53,967 bases of DNA from Magnetospirillum sp. WYHS-4 (GCA_039908345.1 JAMOBD010000015.1:1-53967), one strand, 5' to 3'. Shown: positions 25,684 through 35,906, numbered from the stretch's first letter. The notes: generated by a model not told the origin, from the sequence alone. Numbers and translations: made by a program.

Positions 25684-28600
25684 TCAGGAACAACCGCTGG
25701 TCGACCCGCAGGTCACGCACTTCAGGCAGGTGCCGTTGCGCACCAGGGTGAAGTTTCCGCATTCGCCGCAGGGATCGCCCTCGTAGCCCTTCATGCGCGC
25801 TTCGCGCACCTGCTCCAGGAAACCGTCGGTGCTGGCCACCACGGTTTGCGAAATGGAGACGTGCTGGCCTCCGCCGCCCACCGCCATCTGCAGGCCGCCA
25901 CCCATGGCGGCGGTGGCCACGCCGACAGCTTGGGCGATCTTCTCCTTGCCGCCCGAGCCGCCCTTGATGACCAGAAGCTTCTTGCTTCGCACGAAACCCT
26001 GGCTGGCGATGCGCTCGACCACTTCCTCCAGCATGTTCATGCTGGGATTGCCGGCCGCCCGTTCCCTCTCGCTGCGCCCCAGCGCGTCGGGAGAGACCAG
26101 ATCGTTGGGCTCCACATGGGCAAGATCGTTGCGCCCCAGGTAGGAAACGGCCAGTTCGCGGAAGATATAGTCCAGGATCGAGGTCGCCATCTTGATGGTC
26201 TCGTTGCCTTCCACCATGCCCGCCGGCTCGAAGCGGGTGAAGGTGAAGGCCTCGACGAATTCCTCCAGCGGCACGCCGTACTGCAGACCGATGGAAATGG
26301 CGATGGCGAAGTTGTTCATCAGGCTGCGGAAAGCGGCGCCTTCCTTGTGCATGTCGATGAAGATCTCGCCCAGGTGCCCGTCTTCGTATTCGCCGGTGCG
26401 CAAATAGACCTTGTGGCCGCCCACGGTCGCTTTCTGGGTATACCCCTTTCGGCGGTCGGGAAGCTGCTTGCGGCGCGCCGCGATCACCCGTTCGACCACC
26501 TGCTGGGCAAGGATCTCGGCGCGCTGGCCGGCCGGGGCCTCGATCAGGTCCTGGATCAGGTCTTCCTCGTCGCCCTCCAGGATGGAGGACTGCAACGGCT
26601 GCGACAGTTTGGAGCCGTCGCGGTAGAGGGCGTTGGCCTTCAGGCCCAGGCGCCAGGACAGCAGATAGGCATCCTTGCAGTCCTCGACCGATGCGTCGTT
26701 GGGCATGTTGATGGTCTTGGAGATGGCCCCCGTGACGAAGGGCTGCGCGGCCGCCATCATGCGGATGTGGCTTTCCACCGACAGGTAGCGCTTGCCCAGG
26801 CGGCCGCAGGGATTGGCGCAGTCGAACACCGGCAGGTGTTCGTTCTTCAGATAAGGTGCGCCTTCCAGGGTCATGGCGCCGCAGACGTAGGTGTTGGCGG
26901 CGTCGACCTCCTTCTTCGAAAAGCCGAGCGCGCCCAGCATGTCGAAGGAGACGTCATCGAGGTCCTCGCGCGACATGCCGAGGGATTCGGTGCAGAATTC
27001 CTCGCCCAACGTCCACTTGTTGAAGACGAACTTGATGTCGTAGGCGTCCTTGAGCCCCTTCTCCACCGCGGCGATCGCCTCGGGGGTGAAGCCCTTGGCG
27101 CGCAACGCCTCATGGCTGACGGACGGCGCCCCCTTCAGGGTACCGTGGCCGACCGCGTAGCGGACGATCTCCTCCACCTGCATGGCGGCATAGCCCAGGC
27201 GCCGCAGGGCTTCGGGGACCATGCGGTTGATGATCTTGAAGTAGCCGCCGCCGGCCAGCTTCTTGAACTTGACCAGGGCGTAGTCGGGCTCGATGCCGGT
27301 GGTGTCGCAGTCCATCACCAGGCCGATGGTGCCGGTGGGGGCCAGCACGGTGACCTGGGCGTTGCGGAACCCGTGTTCCTCGCCCAAAGCCAGGGCACGG
27401 TCCCAGGAGGCTGCCGCCGCCGCCGTCAGGCTGGCATCGCGGCAGGATTCGGCGTCCAGGGGCACCGGTAACACCGACAGGCCCTCGTAGGAATCGCTTT
27501 CGCCATGGGCGGCGCGGCGATGGTTGCGGATCACCCGCAGCATGGCGTCGCGGTTGGTCCAGTAATGGGGAAAGGCACCCAATTCGGACGCCATTTCCGC
27601 CGACGTGGCGTAGGACTCGCCGGTCATCAGGGCCGAGATGGCGGCGCAGATGGCGCGCCCTTCCTCGGAATCGTAGGGAATGCCGGCCGCCATGAGATAA
27701 CCGCCGATGTTGGCGAAACCCAGGCCCAGCGTCCGGTACTGGTAGGACAGCTCGGCGATCTTGGCCGACGGGAACTGGGCCATCATCACCGAGATTTCGA
27801 GCGCGATGGTCCAAAGCCTGACCGCGTAGGCGAAGGACTGGGCGTTGAAGGTCCCGTCCTCGCCGGCAAAGGTCATCAGGTTGAGCGAGGCCAAGTTGCA
27901 GGCCGTGTCGTCCAGGAACATGTACTCGGAGCAGGGATTGGAGGCGTTGATCCGTCCCGACTCCGGACAGGTGTGCCACTCGTTGATCGTGGTATCGAAC
28001 TGCAGGCCGGGGTCGGCGCAGGCCCAGGCGGCGTAGGCGATGCGGTCCCACAGGTCGCGCGCCCGCAGCTTCTTGGCGACCTTGCGGTCGATGCGGCGGG
28101 TCAGTTCCCACTCGCCGTTCTGCTGGACGCGGTCCAGGAAGGCGTTGGACAGGCGCACCGTGTTGTTGGAATTCTGCCCGGAAACCGTGAGGTAGGCCTC
28201 GGAATCCCAGTCGGTGTTGTAGACCGGGAAGTCGATGGCGGTATAGCCCTGGCGGGCGAAATGGATCACCCGCTGGACGTAGTTTTCGGGAATCATCGAC
28301 TTGCGCGCGGCCAGGACGGCCTTTTTCAGCGCCTTGTTCTTCTTGGGATCGAAGCGGTCGTCGCCGGCCATCTCGCCGCAAGCGGCCATGATGGCGTTGA
28401 GGTGCTTGTTGGAAAGCGCCGACCCGGCCACCAGGGCGGCGACCTTCTGTTCCTCGTAGACCTTCCAGTTGATGAAGTTCTCGACGTCCGGATGGTCGAC
28501 GTCGACGATCACCATCTTGGCGGCCCGGCGCGTGGTGCCGCCCGACTTGATGGCACCCGCCGCGCGGTCGCCGATCTTCAGGAAGCTCATCAGGCCCGAC

Positions 28601-29352
28601 GACTTGCCGCCGCCCGATAGAGGCTCGTTCTCGCCGCGCAGGGACGAGAAGTTGGTGCCGGTGCCGGAACCGTACTTGAACAGCCGCGCCTCGCGGACCC
28701 AAAGATCCATGATGCCGCCCTCGTTCACCAGGTCGTCACCGATGCTCTGGATGAAACAGGCGTGCGGCTGGGGATGCTCGTAGGCGGAACGGGACTTGAC
28801 CAGCTTGCCGGTGCGGAAGTCGACGTAGGAATGGCCCTGGGCCGGCCCGTCGATGCCGTAGGCCCAATGCAGGCCGGTATTGAACCACTGCGGCGAATTG
28901 GGGGCGCCCATCTGTCCGCAGAGCATGAAGCGCATCTCGTCGAAATAGGCCTGGGCGTCGGACTCGGTGTCGAAATAGCCGCCCTTCCAGCCCCAGTAGG
29001 TCCAGGTGCCGGCCATGCGGTCGAACACTTGGCGGGCGGTGGTCTCGGAGCCCGAGCGCTCGGCTTCCGGCAGTTCCTTCAAGGCCTTGTCGTCGGGCAG
29101 GCTGCGCCACAGCCAGGACGGGACGTCGTGTTCCTCATAGCGCTTCAGACGGGCGGGCACGCCGGCCTTGCGAAAGTACTTCTGGGCCAGCACGTCGCAG
29201 GCCACTTGCGACCAGCCGGCCGGCACTTCCATGGATTCCAGGCGGAAAACCACCGAACCGTCCGGATTCCGGATCTCGCTGGAAGCGTTCCTGAACGTGA
29301 AGGACTGGTAGGGGGATTCCCCTTCCCGAGTAAACAGGCGCTGAATCCGCAC
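25684..29352 (-). CDS. nrdJ: Adenosylcobalamin-dependent ribonucleotide reductase (class II)
   Basis: 1222 residues, the long alphaproteobacterial form. Reduces ribonucleotides to deoxyribonucleotides with B12 and works with or without oxygen. Seen: [41 protein letters not shown], the active-site region with [40 protein letters not shown], a DUF-type insertion, and a C-terminal zinc-finger-like [22 protein letters not shown]. Start is GTG 29352. No cobalamin riboswitch or NrdR box was recognised in the 354 bases upstream. It seems to be the only reductase in the window. Confidence 0.96.
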   Translation of the reverse strand: MRIQRLFTREGESPYQSFTFRNASSEIRNPDGSVVFRLESMEVPAGWSQVACDVLAQKYFRKAGVPARLKRYEEHDVPSWLWRSLPDDKALKELPEAERSGSETTARQVFDRMAGTWTYWGWKGGYFDTESDAQAYFDEMRFMLCGQMGAPNSPQWFNTGLHWAYGIDGPAQGHSYVDFRTGKLVKSRSAYEHPQPHACFIQSIGDDLVNEGGIMDLWVREARLFKYGSGTGTNFSSLRGENEPLSGGGKSSGLMSFLKIGDRAAGAIKSGGTTRRAAKMVIVDVDHPDVENFINWKVYEEQKVAALVAGSALSNKHLNAIMAACGEMAGDDRFDPKKNKALKKAVLAARKSMIPENYVQRVIHFARQGYTAIDFPVYNTDWDSEAYLTVSGQNSNNTVRLSNAFLDRVQQNGEWELTRRIDRKVAKKLRARDLWDRIAYAAWACADPGLQFDTTINEWHTCPESGRINASNPCSEYMFLDDTACNLASLNLMTFAGEDGTFNAQSFAYAVRLWTIALEISVMMAQFPSAKIAELSYQYRTLGLGFANIGGYLMAAGIPYDSEEGRAICAAISALMTGESYATSAEMASELGAFPHYWTNRDAMLRVIRNHRRAAHGESDSYEGLSVLPVPLDAESCRDASLTAAAAASWDRALALGEEHGFRNAQVTVLAPTGTIGLVMDCDTTGIEPDYALVKFKKLAGGGYFKIINRMVPEALRRLGYAAMQVEEIVRYAVGHGTLKGAPSVSHEALRAKGFTPEAIAAVEKGLKDAYDIKFVFNKWTLGEEFCTESLGMSREDLDDVSFDMLGALGFSKKEVDAANTYVCGAMTLEGAPYLKNEHLPVFDCANPCGRLGKRYLSVESHIRMMAAAQPFVTGAISKTINMPNDASVEDCKDAYLLSWRLGLKANALYRDGSKLSQPLQSSILEGDEEDLIQDLIEAPAGQRAEILAQQVVERVIAARRKQLPDRRKGYTQKATVGGHKVYLRTGEYEDGHLGEIFIDMHKEGAAFRSLMNNFAIAISIGLQYGVPLEEFVEAFTFTRFEPAGMVEGNETIKMATSILDYIFRELAVSYLGRNDLAHVEPNDLVSPDALGRSERERAAGNPSMNMLEEVVERIASQGFVRSKKLLVIKGGSGGKEKIAQAVGVATAAMGGGLQMAVGGGGQHVSISQTVVASTDGFLEQVREARMKGYEGDPCGECGNFTLVRNGTCLKCVTCGSTSGCS

Positions 29353-29706
29353 GGTGCCCCCCGCAATGTTATCGTTAATCCAATGACCCCAACCTCGCCG
29401 AACGCCCGCCCCATCCGTGGGCGTTCATACCCGCTGACGGCGAATTCTCGCCTGGCCACTAGATTACGTGGTCTGCTCGGGTGCGTGGCGCTAAATCTAG
29501 CCGAAGGGTCATCGGGCTGCAACAAGATTTCGGGGGTAGGCGGGCTTCTGGACACCAGGGAAGGTATCCAGGCTCTTGGAAATCCAGGGAAATGATAGAC
29601 GGGCGAGCGGTGACGGGGGACTCATTCCGGCAGTCCCTCGGACGGCGGGCGGCCGGGACGAGCCCGGCCGCGATGTCGCCGCAACGGCGATTCCTGGGGG
29701 CGGAAT
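29353..29706. other. Intergenic region between ferredoxin gene and nrdJ
   Basis: No gene supported. It contains a perfect 9-bp hairpin GCGGCCGGG/CCCGGCCGC at 29649-29671 (probably the end of the minus-strand ferredoxin transcript, though no T-run), a weak dyad CTAGATT (29460) / AATCTAG (29494), and three closely spaced TCCAGG/CCAGGG strings around 29555-29590. The nrdJ promoter should be here. Not recognisable as a cobalamin riboswitch. Confidence 0.4.
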
Positions 29707-30024
29707 CTAAAGCGCCATCAGGAGTCGGTCGACCTTCCTGCCGCCCTTCAGGTGGGTTTCGAATATCTCGTCCATGTCTTCCTTGGTCTTGACCGAGTAC
29801 CAGGTGCCCTCGGGATAGACCACCAGGGCCGGTCCGCGGTCGCACATGCCCAGGCAAGATGAGGGATTGATGCGCACTCCCTCCAACTCCACTTCCTTCA
29901 CCTTGTCCTTCAGATAGGCGGCCAGGTCCATGGCACCGGCCGGGCCGCAACTCGGATGCGGGACGCCTGGCGGGCGGGCGGTGGTGCAACAGAACACATG
30001 GTATTTGTAGACGGGATCGGACAT
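29707..30024 (-). CDS. Thioredoxin-like [2Fe-2S] ferredoxin
   Basis: 105 residues from ATG 30024, which has AAGGAG upstream. Begins MSDPVYKYHVFCCTTARPPG and carries the cluster ligands of the Shethna/NuoE-like fold: cysteines near the start, in HPSCGPAG, and the pair in INPSSCLGMCDRGPALVVYPEG. Ends with the expected EIFETHLKGGRKVDRLLM. Electron carrier; partner not evident from context. Confidence 0.88.
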   Translation of the reverse strand: MSDPVYKYHVFCCTTARPPGVPHPSCGPAGAMDLAAYLKDKVKEVELEGVRINPSSCLGMCDRGPALVVYPEGTWYSVKTKEDMDEIFETHLKGGRKVDRLLMAL

Positions 30025-30163
30025 TCCGGGGCTCCTTGATTGGAACGATTCGAATGGAAATTGAAGTCTAAGCATCCGCCGGCGGGATGGGAAGGCCTCT
30101 TGCACCGACGCCCGGCTTGGTCATAATCGCCGGTCTCACGCTCGCAGCCGAGGGGGAAGACCG

Positions 30164-31468
30164 ATGGCGACCTATATGTTCGCGCCCGAGATCGAGACCA
30201 TGCCGCGCGACAAGCTGGCGACTTTGCAACTGGAAAAGCTGAAGAAGATCGCCGCCCATGCCTATGCCAAGGTGCCCCTCTACAGGAAGAAGTTCGATGC
30301 CGCCGGGGTGAAGCCGGAGGATATCGAGTCCCTCGACGACTTCGCCCGCTTTCCCTTCACGGTCAAGGACGACCTGCGTGACAACTACCCCTTCGGCATG
30401 TTCGCCGTGCCCCAGGATCAGGTGGCGCGCGTCCATGCCTCGTCGGGCACCACCGGCAAGCCGACGGTGGTCGGGTATACCCGGGAGGACCTGGACACCT
30501 GGTCCAACCTGATGGCCCGCTCCATGGCGGCGGCCGGCGCCCGCCCCGGCGACATGGTGCACAACGCCTATGGCTATGGCCTGTTCACCGGCGGCCTGGG
30601 CGCCCATTACGGGGCGGAACGGCTGGGCTGCACCGTGACTCCGGCCTCGGGCGGCTTCACCGAACGCCAGATCGTGCTGATCCAGGATTTCGGCTCGCGC
30701 GTGCTCTGCGCCACGCCTTCCTATGCGCTCAACCTGGCCGAGGTGGCGGACAAGGAGGGCGCCGACCTGCGCAAGTCGAAGCTGGAGATCGGCATCTTCG
30801 GCGCCGAGCCCTGGAGCGAGTCCATGCGCAAGGAACTGGACGAGCGCCTGGGGATCAAGTCGGTGGACCTCTACGGCCTGTCGGAGATCATCGGACCGGG
30901 CGTCGCCGCCGAGTGCCTGGAGGCCCGCGCCGGCTTGCACGGCTGGGAAGACTGCTTCCTGTTCGAGGTGATCGATCCGGAGTCCGGCCAGCGCCTGCCC
31001 ATGGGCGAGTCGGGCGAGTTGGTCATCACCACGCTGGCCAAATGGGCCCAGCCGATGATTCGCTACCGGACCCGCGACATCACCCGCCTCACCGACGAGG
31101 CCTGCGTCTGCGGCCGCACCCACCTGCGCATCCTGCGCGTCACCGGGCGTAACGACGACATGCTGATTATCCGCGGCGTCAACGTCTATCCGTCGCAGGT
31201 GGAAGCGGTGCTGATCGGCCGCCCGAGGATCGAGCCCCACTACCAGTTGGTCATCCAGCGCGAGGGGATCATGGATACCATGACCGTCGAGGTGGAAGCG
31301 AAGGCCGGCGTCGGCGTGGAGGATTATCCCGCCATCGCCAAGGACGTGGAGCATCACATCAAGTCGCGGGTCGGCGTCACCTGCCGCACGGTGGTGCTCA
31401 GTCCCGGCGAGGTGCCGCGTTCCCAGGGCAAGGCCGTGCGTGTCCGCGATTTGCGGCCGAAGGGCTGA
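30164..31468 (+). CDS. paaK: Phenylacetate-CoA ligase family enzyme
   Basis: 434-residue adenylate-forming enzyme. ATP-binding signature VHASSGTTGKPTVVGYT, then GIFGAEPWSESMRKEL, DLYGLSEIIGPGVAAEC, IRYRTRDITRLTDEACVCGR and the hinge/lysine region RSQGKAVRVRDL. Converts phenylacetate (or a related aryl acid) to its CoA ester. No other paa genes are adjacent, so the in vivo substrate could differ. Confidence 0.9.
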   Translation: MATYMFAPEIETMPRDKLATLQLEKLKKIAAHAYAKVPLYRKKFDAAGVKPEDIESLDDFARFPFTVKDDLRDNYPFGMFAVPQDQVARVHASSGTTGKPTVVGYTREDLDTWSNLMARSMAAAGARPGDMVHNAYGYGLFTGGLGAHYGAERLGCTVTPASGGFTERQIVLIQDFGSRVLCATPSYALNLAEVADKEGADLRKSKLEIGIFGAEPWSESMRKELDERLGIKSVDLYGLSEIIGPGVAAECLEARAGLHGWEDCFLFEVIDPESGQRLPMGESGELVITTLAKWAQPMIRYRTRDITRLTDEACVCGRTHLRILRVTGRNDDMLIIRGVNVYPSQVEAVLIGRPRIEPHYQLVIQREGIMDTMTVEVEAKAGVGVEDYPAIAKDVEHHIKSRVGVTCRTVVLSPGEVPRSQGKAVRVRDLRPKG

Positions 31469-31485
31469 GAGCGGCGGCGCTCCCG

Positions 31486-31992
31486 CTACTCGATGGCCTC
31501 CGGCAGAGGTCGGGGATAGGCGGTGCCGCGGGGCGGGCAGCGATGGACGGCGACGGCGATCAGGACCAGCATCGCCGCACCCGCCAGCACCGGAAGGAAC
31601 AGGTAGGTCCAGTCCGGATTTTCCGACGCCACCAGGATGGGAATGGCTCCGGCCGGCGGATGGAGGACCCGCAAGGCGGCCATACCCAGCAAACCCAGTG
31701 AAACGGCGATGGCCACCATCCACCAATGGCCGGGCAGCAGGGCCTGCAATAGCAGTCCGGCCAGGGTCGCCACCACGTAACCGCCCATCACGTTGGCCGG
31801 CTGGGCGAGGGCGCTGTCGGGAAGGCCGAACAGCAAGGCGATGGTAGCGCCGAAAGGCCCGATCAGAAAGGGCGAGCCGGTTTCCTGTCCCAGCCAGCCG
31901 ATCCAGCCCAGCGCCAACAGGCTGCCGACCCCGGCCTTGATCCAAGCCGCGGTGGAAATGGCTTCCTGATGGCGATGAACGAAGCGCCGCAT
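31486..31992 (-). CDS. HPP-family integral membrane protein
   Basis: 168 residues with four hydrophobic helices and the family motif LRVLHPPAGAIPI; also IGPFGATIALLFGLPDSALAQP. HPP proteins in plants and cyanobacteria have been linked to nitrite transport. ATG 31992 is chosen because GAGG lies eight bases before it; a GTG at 32001 is possible. An FNR-type box lies about 108 bases upstream. Confidence 0.85.
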   Translation of the reverse strand: MRRFVHRHQEAISTAAWIKAGVGSLLALGWIGWLGQETGSPFLIGPFGATIALLFGLPDSALAQPANVMGGYVVATLAGLLLQALLPGHWWMVAIAVSLGLLGMAALRVLHPPAGAIPILVASENPDWTYLFLPVLAGAAMLVLIAVAVHRCPPRGTAYPRPLPEAIE

Positions 31993-32093
31993 GGGGATCA
32001 CCTCGCCCGTACGGCACGGTGCCGGCCTTGATGGGGGTCAAATCCGGCCCTCCTCACGGCGATTTGATGAAATCGATTAAAATCGCTCTCAAT

Positions 32094-32107
32094 TTGATAT
32101 AAATCAC
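32094..32107. promoter_or_regulatory. FNR/FixK-type box in an AT-rich divergent region
   Basis: TTGATATAAATCAC matches TTGAT-N4-ATCAA at 9 of 10 defined positions. It sits in 31993-32213, a strikingly AT-rich stretch (runs such as ATATATATATCG and TATTATATC) between the HPP gene and a plus-strand gene, about 108 and 107 bases from the two starts. Which gene it controls cannot be told. Confidence 0.55.
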
Positions 32108-32213
32108 CGAATATATATATCGTATTATATCTTTGTATTATTAAGTCGATATCAGGCATGGTTAATACTATACTTATGATGTTCGGATCATCGCCAAAAA
32201 AGGGCCAGTCCCC

Positions 32214-32867
32214 ATGCGATCCATGAGCGCCGGATACCGAGGAGCGAACGACGACGGCCCGGCCAATGTCGGTCGGCACGCCTTGGTCTTCGTCGTGGTG
32301 GTGTTGGTTTCCCTCAGCATCCTTTCCCTGGTCGGCCTGCTGTTGCATTTTTTCGCCTCGCCGCCGGTGACGATCAAGCTGCGCGGCCAGGAGGCCCGCC
32401 AGTCGGGTCAGGCCTTCACCTGGAAAGGCATCGCTCTGGGCAGCGACCCGGCGACGGTGCGGCTTGACCATCCCGGGCTGGTCCTGTCCGGTGGGCGCAA
32501 CGGCTTGCGGCTCGGCACCGCCGGCGACAAGGGAACCAGCCTCAAGGTCTCCTTCCTGGATTCGGCCAGGGGCGGCAAGGCTTACCGCGTCCAGTCCACC
32601 GAGACTCTGCCGACCCTGGATATGAACGAGGTGCTGGCTCCGCTGGTGAAGGTCCATGGCCGTCCCATTTCCCGCAGTTGCCGCGAGGAGCCGTTGTACG
32701 GCGCCCGCGAATGCGAGGTTTCCTGGTGGCTGCAGGATGTCACGCGGCTGGAGGTCACGTTGCGGATTCCCGTGCCGCCGCGCAATCCACCAGGGATACT
32801 GATGGTGGCGACCGCCACCAACACCTACTTGGAAGGCTTGGCCTTGTGGCCCGGCATGGCCCGCTGA
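32214..32867 (+). CDS. Unknown single-pass membrane protein
   Basis: 217 residues. A cytoplasmic N-terminus of about 22 residues, one membrane segment (ALVFVVVVLVSLSILSLVGL), then a periplasmic domain with a predicted beta-rich pattern (PVTIKLRGQEARQSGQ, GLVLSGGRNGLRLGTAGDKG, REEPLYGARECEVSWWL) and two cysteines that could form a disulfide. No family recognised. Its last 43 bases overlap the convergent gene at 32825-33979. Confidence 0.65.
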   Translation: MRSMSAGYRGANDDGPANVGRHALVFVVVVLVSLSILSLVGLLLHFFASPPVTIKLRGQEARQSGQAFTWKGIALGSDPATVRLDHPGLVLSGGRNGLRLGTAGDKGTSLKVSFLDSARGGKAYRVQSTETLPTLDMNEVLAPLVKVHGRPISRSCREEPLYGARECEVSWWLQDVTRLEVTLRIPVPPRNPPGILMVATATNTYLEGLALWPGMAR

Positions 32868-33979
32868 GGGGTGGCCGGGCGGGCCGCCGGCTTTCCACGC
32901 GGATGGGGTTGCCCGTCTTCCTTCCTCTCGTCCACTTCCGCCTCGTCGCTCTCGGGCTTGCGGCCGCCGATACCCAAACGGGCCAGCAAGCCGGAGAACC
33001 CGCCCTTCTTCTTCGGTTCCGCTTCTTCCTCGTCATCGTCGTCGGGAATTTCCTTGGCACTGCCGTGGGCCGGCGGATGACCCTTCGCCGAGGCATGGCG
33101 GGCCGGCGGCGCCTCTTCGTCGCTCTCGGCCTCTTCCGCCAAATCCTTGTGCTTGCCGTGGGTCGTCAGCCAGAGGACGGCGGCGGCGCCCAGGAGCAAT
33201 CCGCTGGCCCCGGCCAGGATGATCCACAGCAGGGAGCCGTCATCCCTGCCCTTGGCTTCGGCCTTTCCCGGTGTCACGCCGGCAACCCGGCCGCGGGCCT
33301 CTCCCGCCAAGTCGGGCGCGATGACCATGCCGGACATGCCGCCCGGGTCGGGAGTCGCCGGTTCGGCCAAATCGATGGCTCCGAAACAGATGCGCGGCAA
33401 GGTCCTGTCGTCGGGCAACTGAAGCTCCGGAACGGTATTGCCGCCCACGTCCCCCGATTGCGGGAGATACTGCAGGGTCACCTCGCGTCCCTGGGCCGAC
33501 TTGAGGCGGAAGCCCAGGTTGTCGGTGCGGCCGTCGTCCTCGTAGTCGATGGTATAGACTCGGGTCAGCCAGAACAACTCGCCGCCCAGCCGCACCCGTG
33601 TGGCCCCGTAAAGGCCTTCGATGCGCAATTCGCACCGCGGCGGCGGTGGCTTGGGCGGAGGAACCGGCGGTTGTGCGGCCGTGACGGGCGTCGTCTCGGG
33701 GGCCGCCGGCTCGGGCGGAGCGGTAGCCGCCAAGCTTGGAGTCTGGACCCGGCGGGACGCCCACTTTCCCGCGGCCTCGCGGCAAGCTCCGCGCGAGGTG
33801 CGCAGTTCCACCGCCTTGCTTTGCGGGTCGACGACCACGGCCGGAATCTCGCCGCCCTTGAGGGCTTCCGCCACCAGGGCGTCGCAAGACGGTTCCTGGG
33901 CCGCGACGCCGGACAAACCGACGGCGGCCCCCAGAGCCGTTCCTGCGATCATGCCGGGAAGCCGATAGCGAAAGGCCAT
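32825..33979 (-). CDS. Unknown protein with signal, TM segment and charged tail
   Basis: 384 residues. A signal-like N-terminus (MIAGTALGAAVGLSGVAAQ), a periplasmic domain with GACREAAGKW and a Pro-rich linker (PPVPPPKPPPP), then CELRIEGLYGATRVRLGGEL and VYTIDYEDDGRTDNLGFRLK, an EF-hand-like acidic loop. A membrane helix follows at about 250-272 (LLWIILAGASGLLLGAAAVL), then a very acidic and finally basic cytoplasmic tail (DDDDEEEAEPKKK; HKAKPSK end). Possibly a trans-envelope connector; no family known to me. Confidence 0.65.
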   Translation of the reverse strand: MAFRYRLPGMIAGTALGAAVGLSGVAAQEPSCDALVAEALKGGEIPAVVVDPQSKAVELRTSRGACREAAGKWASRRVQTPSLAATAPPEPAAPETTPVTAAQPPVPPPKPPPPRCELRIEGLYGATRVRLGGELFWLTRVYTIDYEDDGRTDNLGFRLKSAQGREVTLQYLPQSGDVGGNTVPELQLPDDRTLPRICFGAIDLAEPATPDPGGMSGMVIAPDLAGEARGRVAGVTPGKAEAKGRDDGSLLWIILAGASGLLLGAAAVLWLTTHGKHKDLAEEAESDEEAPPARHASAKGHPPAHGSAKEIPDDDDEEEAEPKKKGGFSGLLARLGIGGRKPESDEAEVDERKEDGQPHPRGKPAARPATPQRAMPGHKAKPSK

Positions 33980-34123
33980 GACCAGCCATCCCCTCCTTCG
34001 GGTTGCTCAGGCTCCCATGCCCTTGACGATGCCCTGAATCTATTACCGAATCGCTAACGCGACAAGAGGCCGCCCATAGGCAGATGGCGACATCGGCCCG
34101 CAGTTCTCCCTTGCCAAGCCATG

Positions 34124-34138
34124 TTTTCTATTAGAAAA
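34124..34138. promoter_or_regulatory. Perfect palindrome upstream of rpe
   Basis: TTTTCTATTAGAAAA is a 7+1+7 palindrome 46 bases before the rpe ATG, in an otherwise gene-free 204-base gap. It shares ATTAGAAAA with the region before the ArsR gene at 35907, so it may be an operator. Confidence 0.45.
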
Positions 34139-34183
34139 CTCTAATCCAAATCAAACCCAGGGACACGCCGCACGGAGGACACC

Positions 34184-34834
34184 ATGGACGTCAGGATCGC
34201 CCCCAGCATTCTTTCCGCCGACTTCGCCCGCCTGGGCGAGGAAGTCAAGGCGGTCGACGAAGCCGGCGCCGACTACATCCACATCGACGTCATGGACGGC
34301 CACTTCGTCCCCAACCTGACCTTCGGCCCGCCGGTCATCAAGTGCATACGCTCCTGGACCAAGGTGCCCTTCGATGTCCATCTCATGATCGATCCGGCCC
34401 AGCCTTTCCTGGAGGACTACGCCAAGGCCGGCGCCGACCTGATTACCGTCCATGCCGAGGCGGACGTGCACCTGGACCGCAGCCTCCAGTTCATCAAGAG
34501 CATCGGCAAGAAGGCGGGCGCCTCGCTCAACCCCTCGACGCCCGAGACGGTGCTGGAATATGTCATGGACCGCCTGGACCTGATCCTCGTCATGTCGGTC
34601 AACCCCGGATTCGGCGGCCAGAGCTTCATCGAGTCGCAGGTGGAGAAGATCCGCCGGATTCGCAAGATGATCGGCAACCGCCCCATCGAGTTGATGGTGG
34701 ATGGCGGGGTCAACGTCAAGACCATCCGAAGCGTCGTCGAGGCCGGCGCCACGGCCGTGGTGGCCGGCAGCGCCGTGTTCCAGGGCAATGATTACAAGAA
34801 GACCATCGGCGACCTGCGCGCGGCTCTCAAGTGA
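34184..34834 (+). CDS. rpe: Ribulose-phosphate 3-epimerase
   Basis: Interconverts ribulose-5-phosphate and xylulose-5-phosphate in the pentose phosphate and Calvin pathways. 216 residues: [47 protein letters not shown]-type [39 protein letters not shown] and [10 protein letters not shown]. Metal ligands His and Asp are all in place. Confidence 0.97.
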   Translation: MDVRIAPSILSADFARLGEEVKAVDEAGADYIHIDVMDGHFVPNLTFGPPVIKCIRSWTKVPFDVHLMIDPAQPFLEDYAKAGADLITVHAEADVHLDRSLQFIKSIGKKAGASLNPSTPETVLEYVMDRLDLILVMSVNPGFGGQSFIESQVEKIRRIRKMIGNRPIELMVDGGVNVKTIRSVVEAGATAVVAGSAVFQGNDYKKTIGDLRAALK

Positions 34835-35035
34835 CGGTTCTCGACATAGCCGTTGACGGCGGCGGACGGGCGGCCTAAACAGGAAGCGGACGGTTTGATC
34901 TTGGTCAAGCCTCCGGGGCGGTTGGCGTGGAGGCGTCTTCCGCCTGGAACGCGAGGGGTGTGGGCGGCGCCGGAAGGCGCGGAGGTCGTCAGTGGCGTGA
35001 AGTCGCCATTGCGGCCGTTGATTGAGGTCATCGAC

Positions 35036-35803
35036 ATGGTCGGCATGACTCCGTTGAGCGACATCGCGGCGGCCGGTGGGGTTGCTCCCACCGCCGGAGG
35101 TGCCATCGTGGTCATCCTGGACGGGGAAGGCCGGATCGCCTATGTCAACGATTCCTGGCGCAACTTCTGCTTGACGCGGGAAGGCGAGTCGCCTTCCGCC
35201 TGGCTGGGCCGGAACTTCCTCGACATCTGCCGCCAAGCCCAGATCGACGAAGGCGCCGACGGCATGCTGGTCTCGGCGGCGCTCGCCGACCTGCTGTCGG
35301 GCAAGCGCAAGCGCTTCGAGATCGTCTATGCCTGTCGCCAGGGCAAGTGCCCGCGCTGGTTCAAGATGCTCTGCCGCGGGGTGTCCAATTCCAGCAGCAT
35401 CGGCGCGGTGGTGATGCTGATCGACGTCACCGAAATGCATTTGGGCGAACGTCTGGTGCGCGAGAGCGAGGATCGCCTCTGCGCCTGGATCGAGGAGGAC
35501 CGGGAAAGCGAGGACCTCGACGGTCCGGCCATTGAGGCCGTGCTGTCCGCATCGCGCCCGCCCGAGGTGGCGCCCGGCGTCAATCTCGGCACGCCGCGTC
35601 CGCGGGTCTCCCTGTCCCCGCGCGAGGCCGAGTGCCTGCTCTGGACCGCCTATGGCCTGCGTTCCAAGGAAATCGCCGAGAAGCTCGGCATCACCACGAA
35701 AACCGTGGAACACCACTTGGCCAAGGCCAAGGACAAGTTGGGCAGCAAGAACCGTGTCGAAGCCGTGATGCGGGCCGTTTCCCTGGGCCTCATCCGTCCC
35801 TGA
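35036..35803 (+). CDS. PAS domain - LuxR-type response protein
   Basis: 255 residues from ATG 35036 (MVGMTPLSDIAAAGG); the frame is open further upstream to a TTG at 34853 and the start is not certain. Residues 15-140 are a PAS sensor (GAIVVILDGEGRIAYVNDSW, then RGVSNSSSIGAVVMLIDVTE). The C-terminal 65 residues are a LuxR HTH: LSPREAECLLWTAYGLRSKEIAEKLGITTKTVEHHLAKAK. DNA-binding regulator sensing an unknown cytoplasmic cue; not a quorum-sensing LuxR since there is no autoinducer domain. About 200 bases after rpe. Confidence 0.85.
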   Translation: MVGMTPLSDIAAAGGVAPTAGGAIVVILDGEGRIAYVNDSWRNFCLTREGESPSAWLGRNFLDICRQAQIDEGADGMLVSAALADLLSGKRKRFEIVYACRQGKCPRWFKMLCRGVSNSSSIGAVVMLIDVTEMHLGERLVRESEDRLCAWIEEDRESEDLDGPAIEAVLSASRPPEVAPGVNLGTPRPRVSLSPREAECLLWTAYGLRSKEIAEKLGITTKTVEHHLAKAKDKLGSKNRVEAVMRAVSLGLIRP

Positions 35804-35858
35804 CCCCTTCCCGTCGTTCGTCGCCGGTCGGCGCGGGATTTCTTGACATCAGAACTAG

Positions 35859-35876
35859 TATTAGTTAGACCTAATA
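35859..35876. promoter_or_regulatory. Inverted repeat and promoter of the ArsR gene
   Basis: TATTAG-N6-CTAATA lies 31 bases before the ATG, behind TTGACA (35843-35848), a perfect -35 box. The repeat overlaps the expected -10 region, a usual place for autorepression by ArsR proteins. Confidence 0.65.
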
Positions 35877-35906
35877 TTAGAAAAATGGGAGGGGACCCGT
35901 TTCCCT

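Noticed and set aside
29353-29706. Possible cobalamin riboswitch before nrdJ
   Set aside because: No B12-box-like string or the conserved core was found on the minus strand; only unrelated hairpins.
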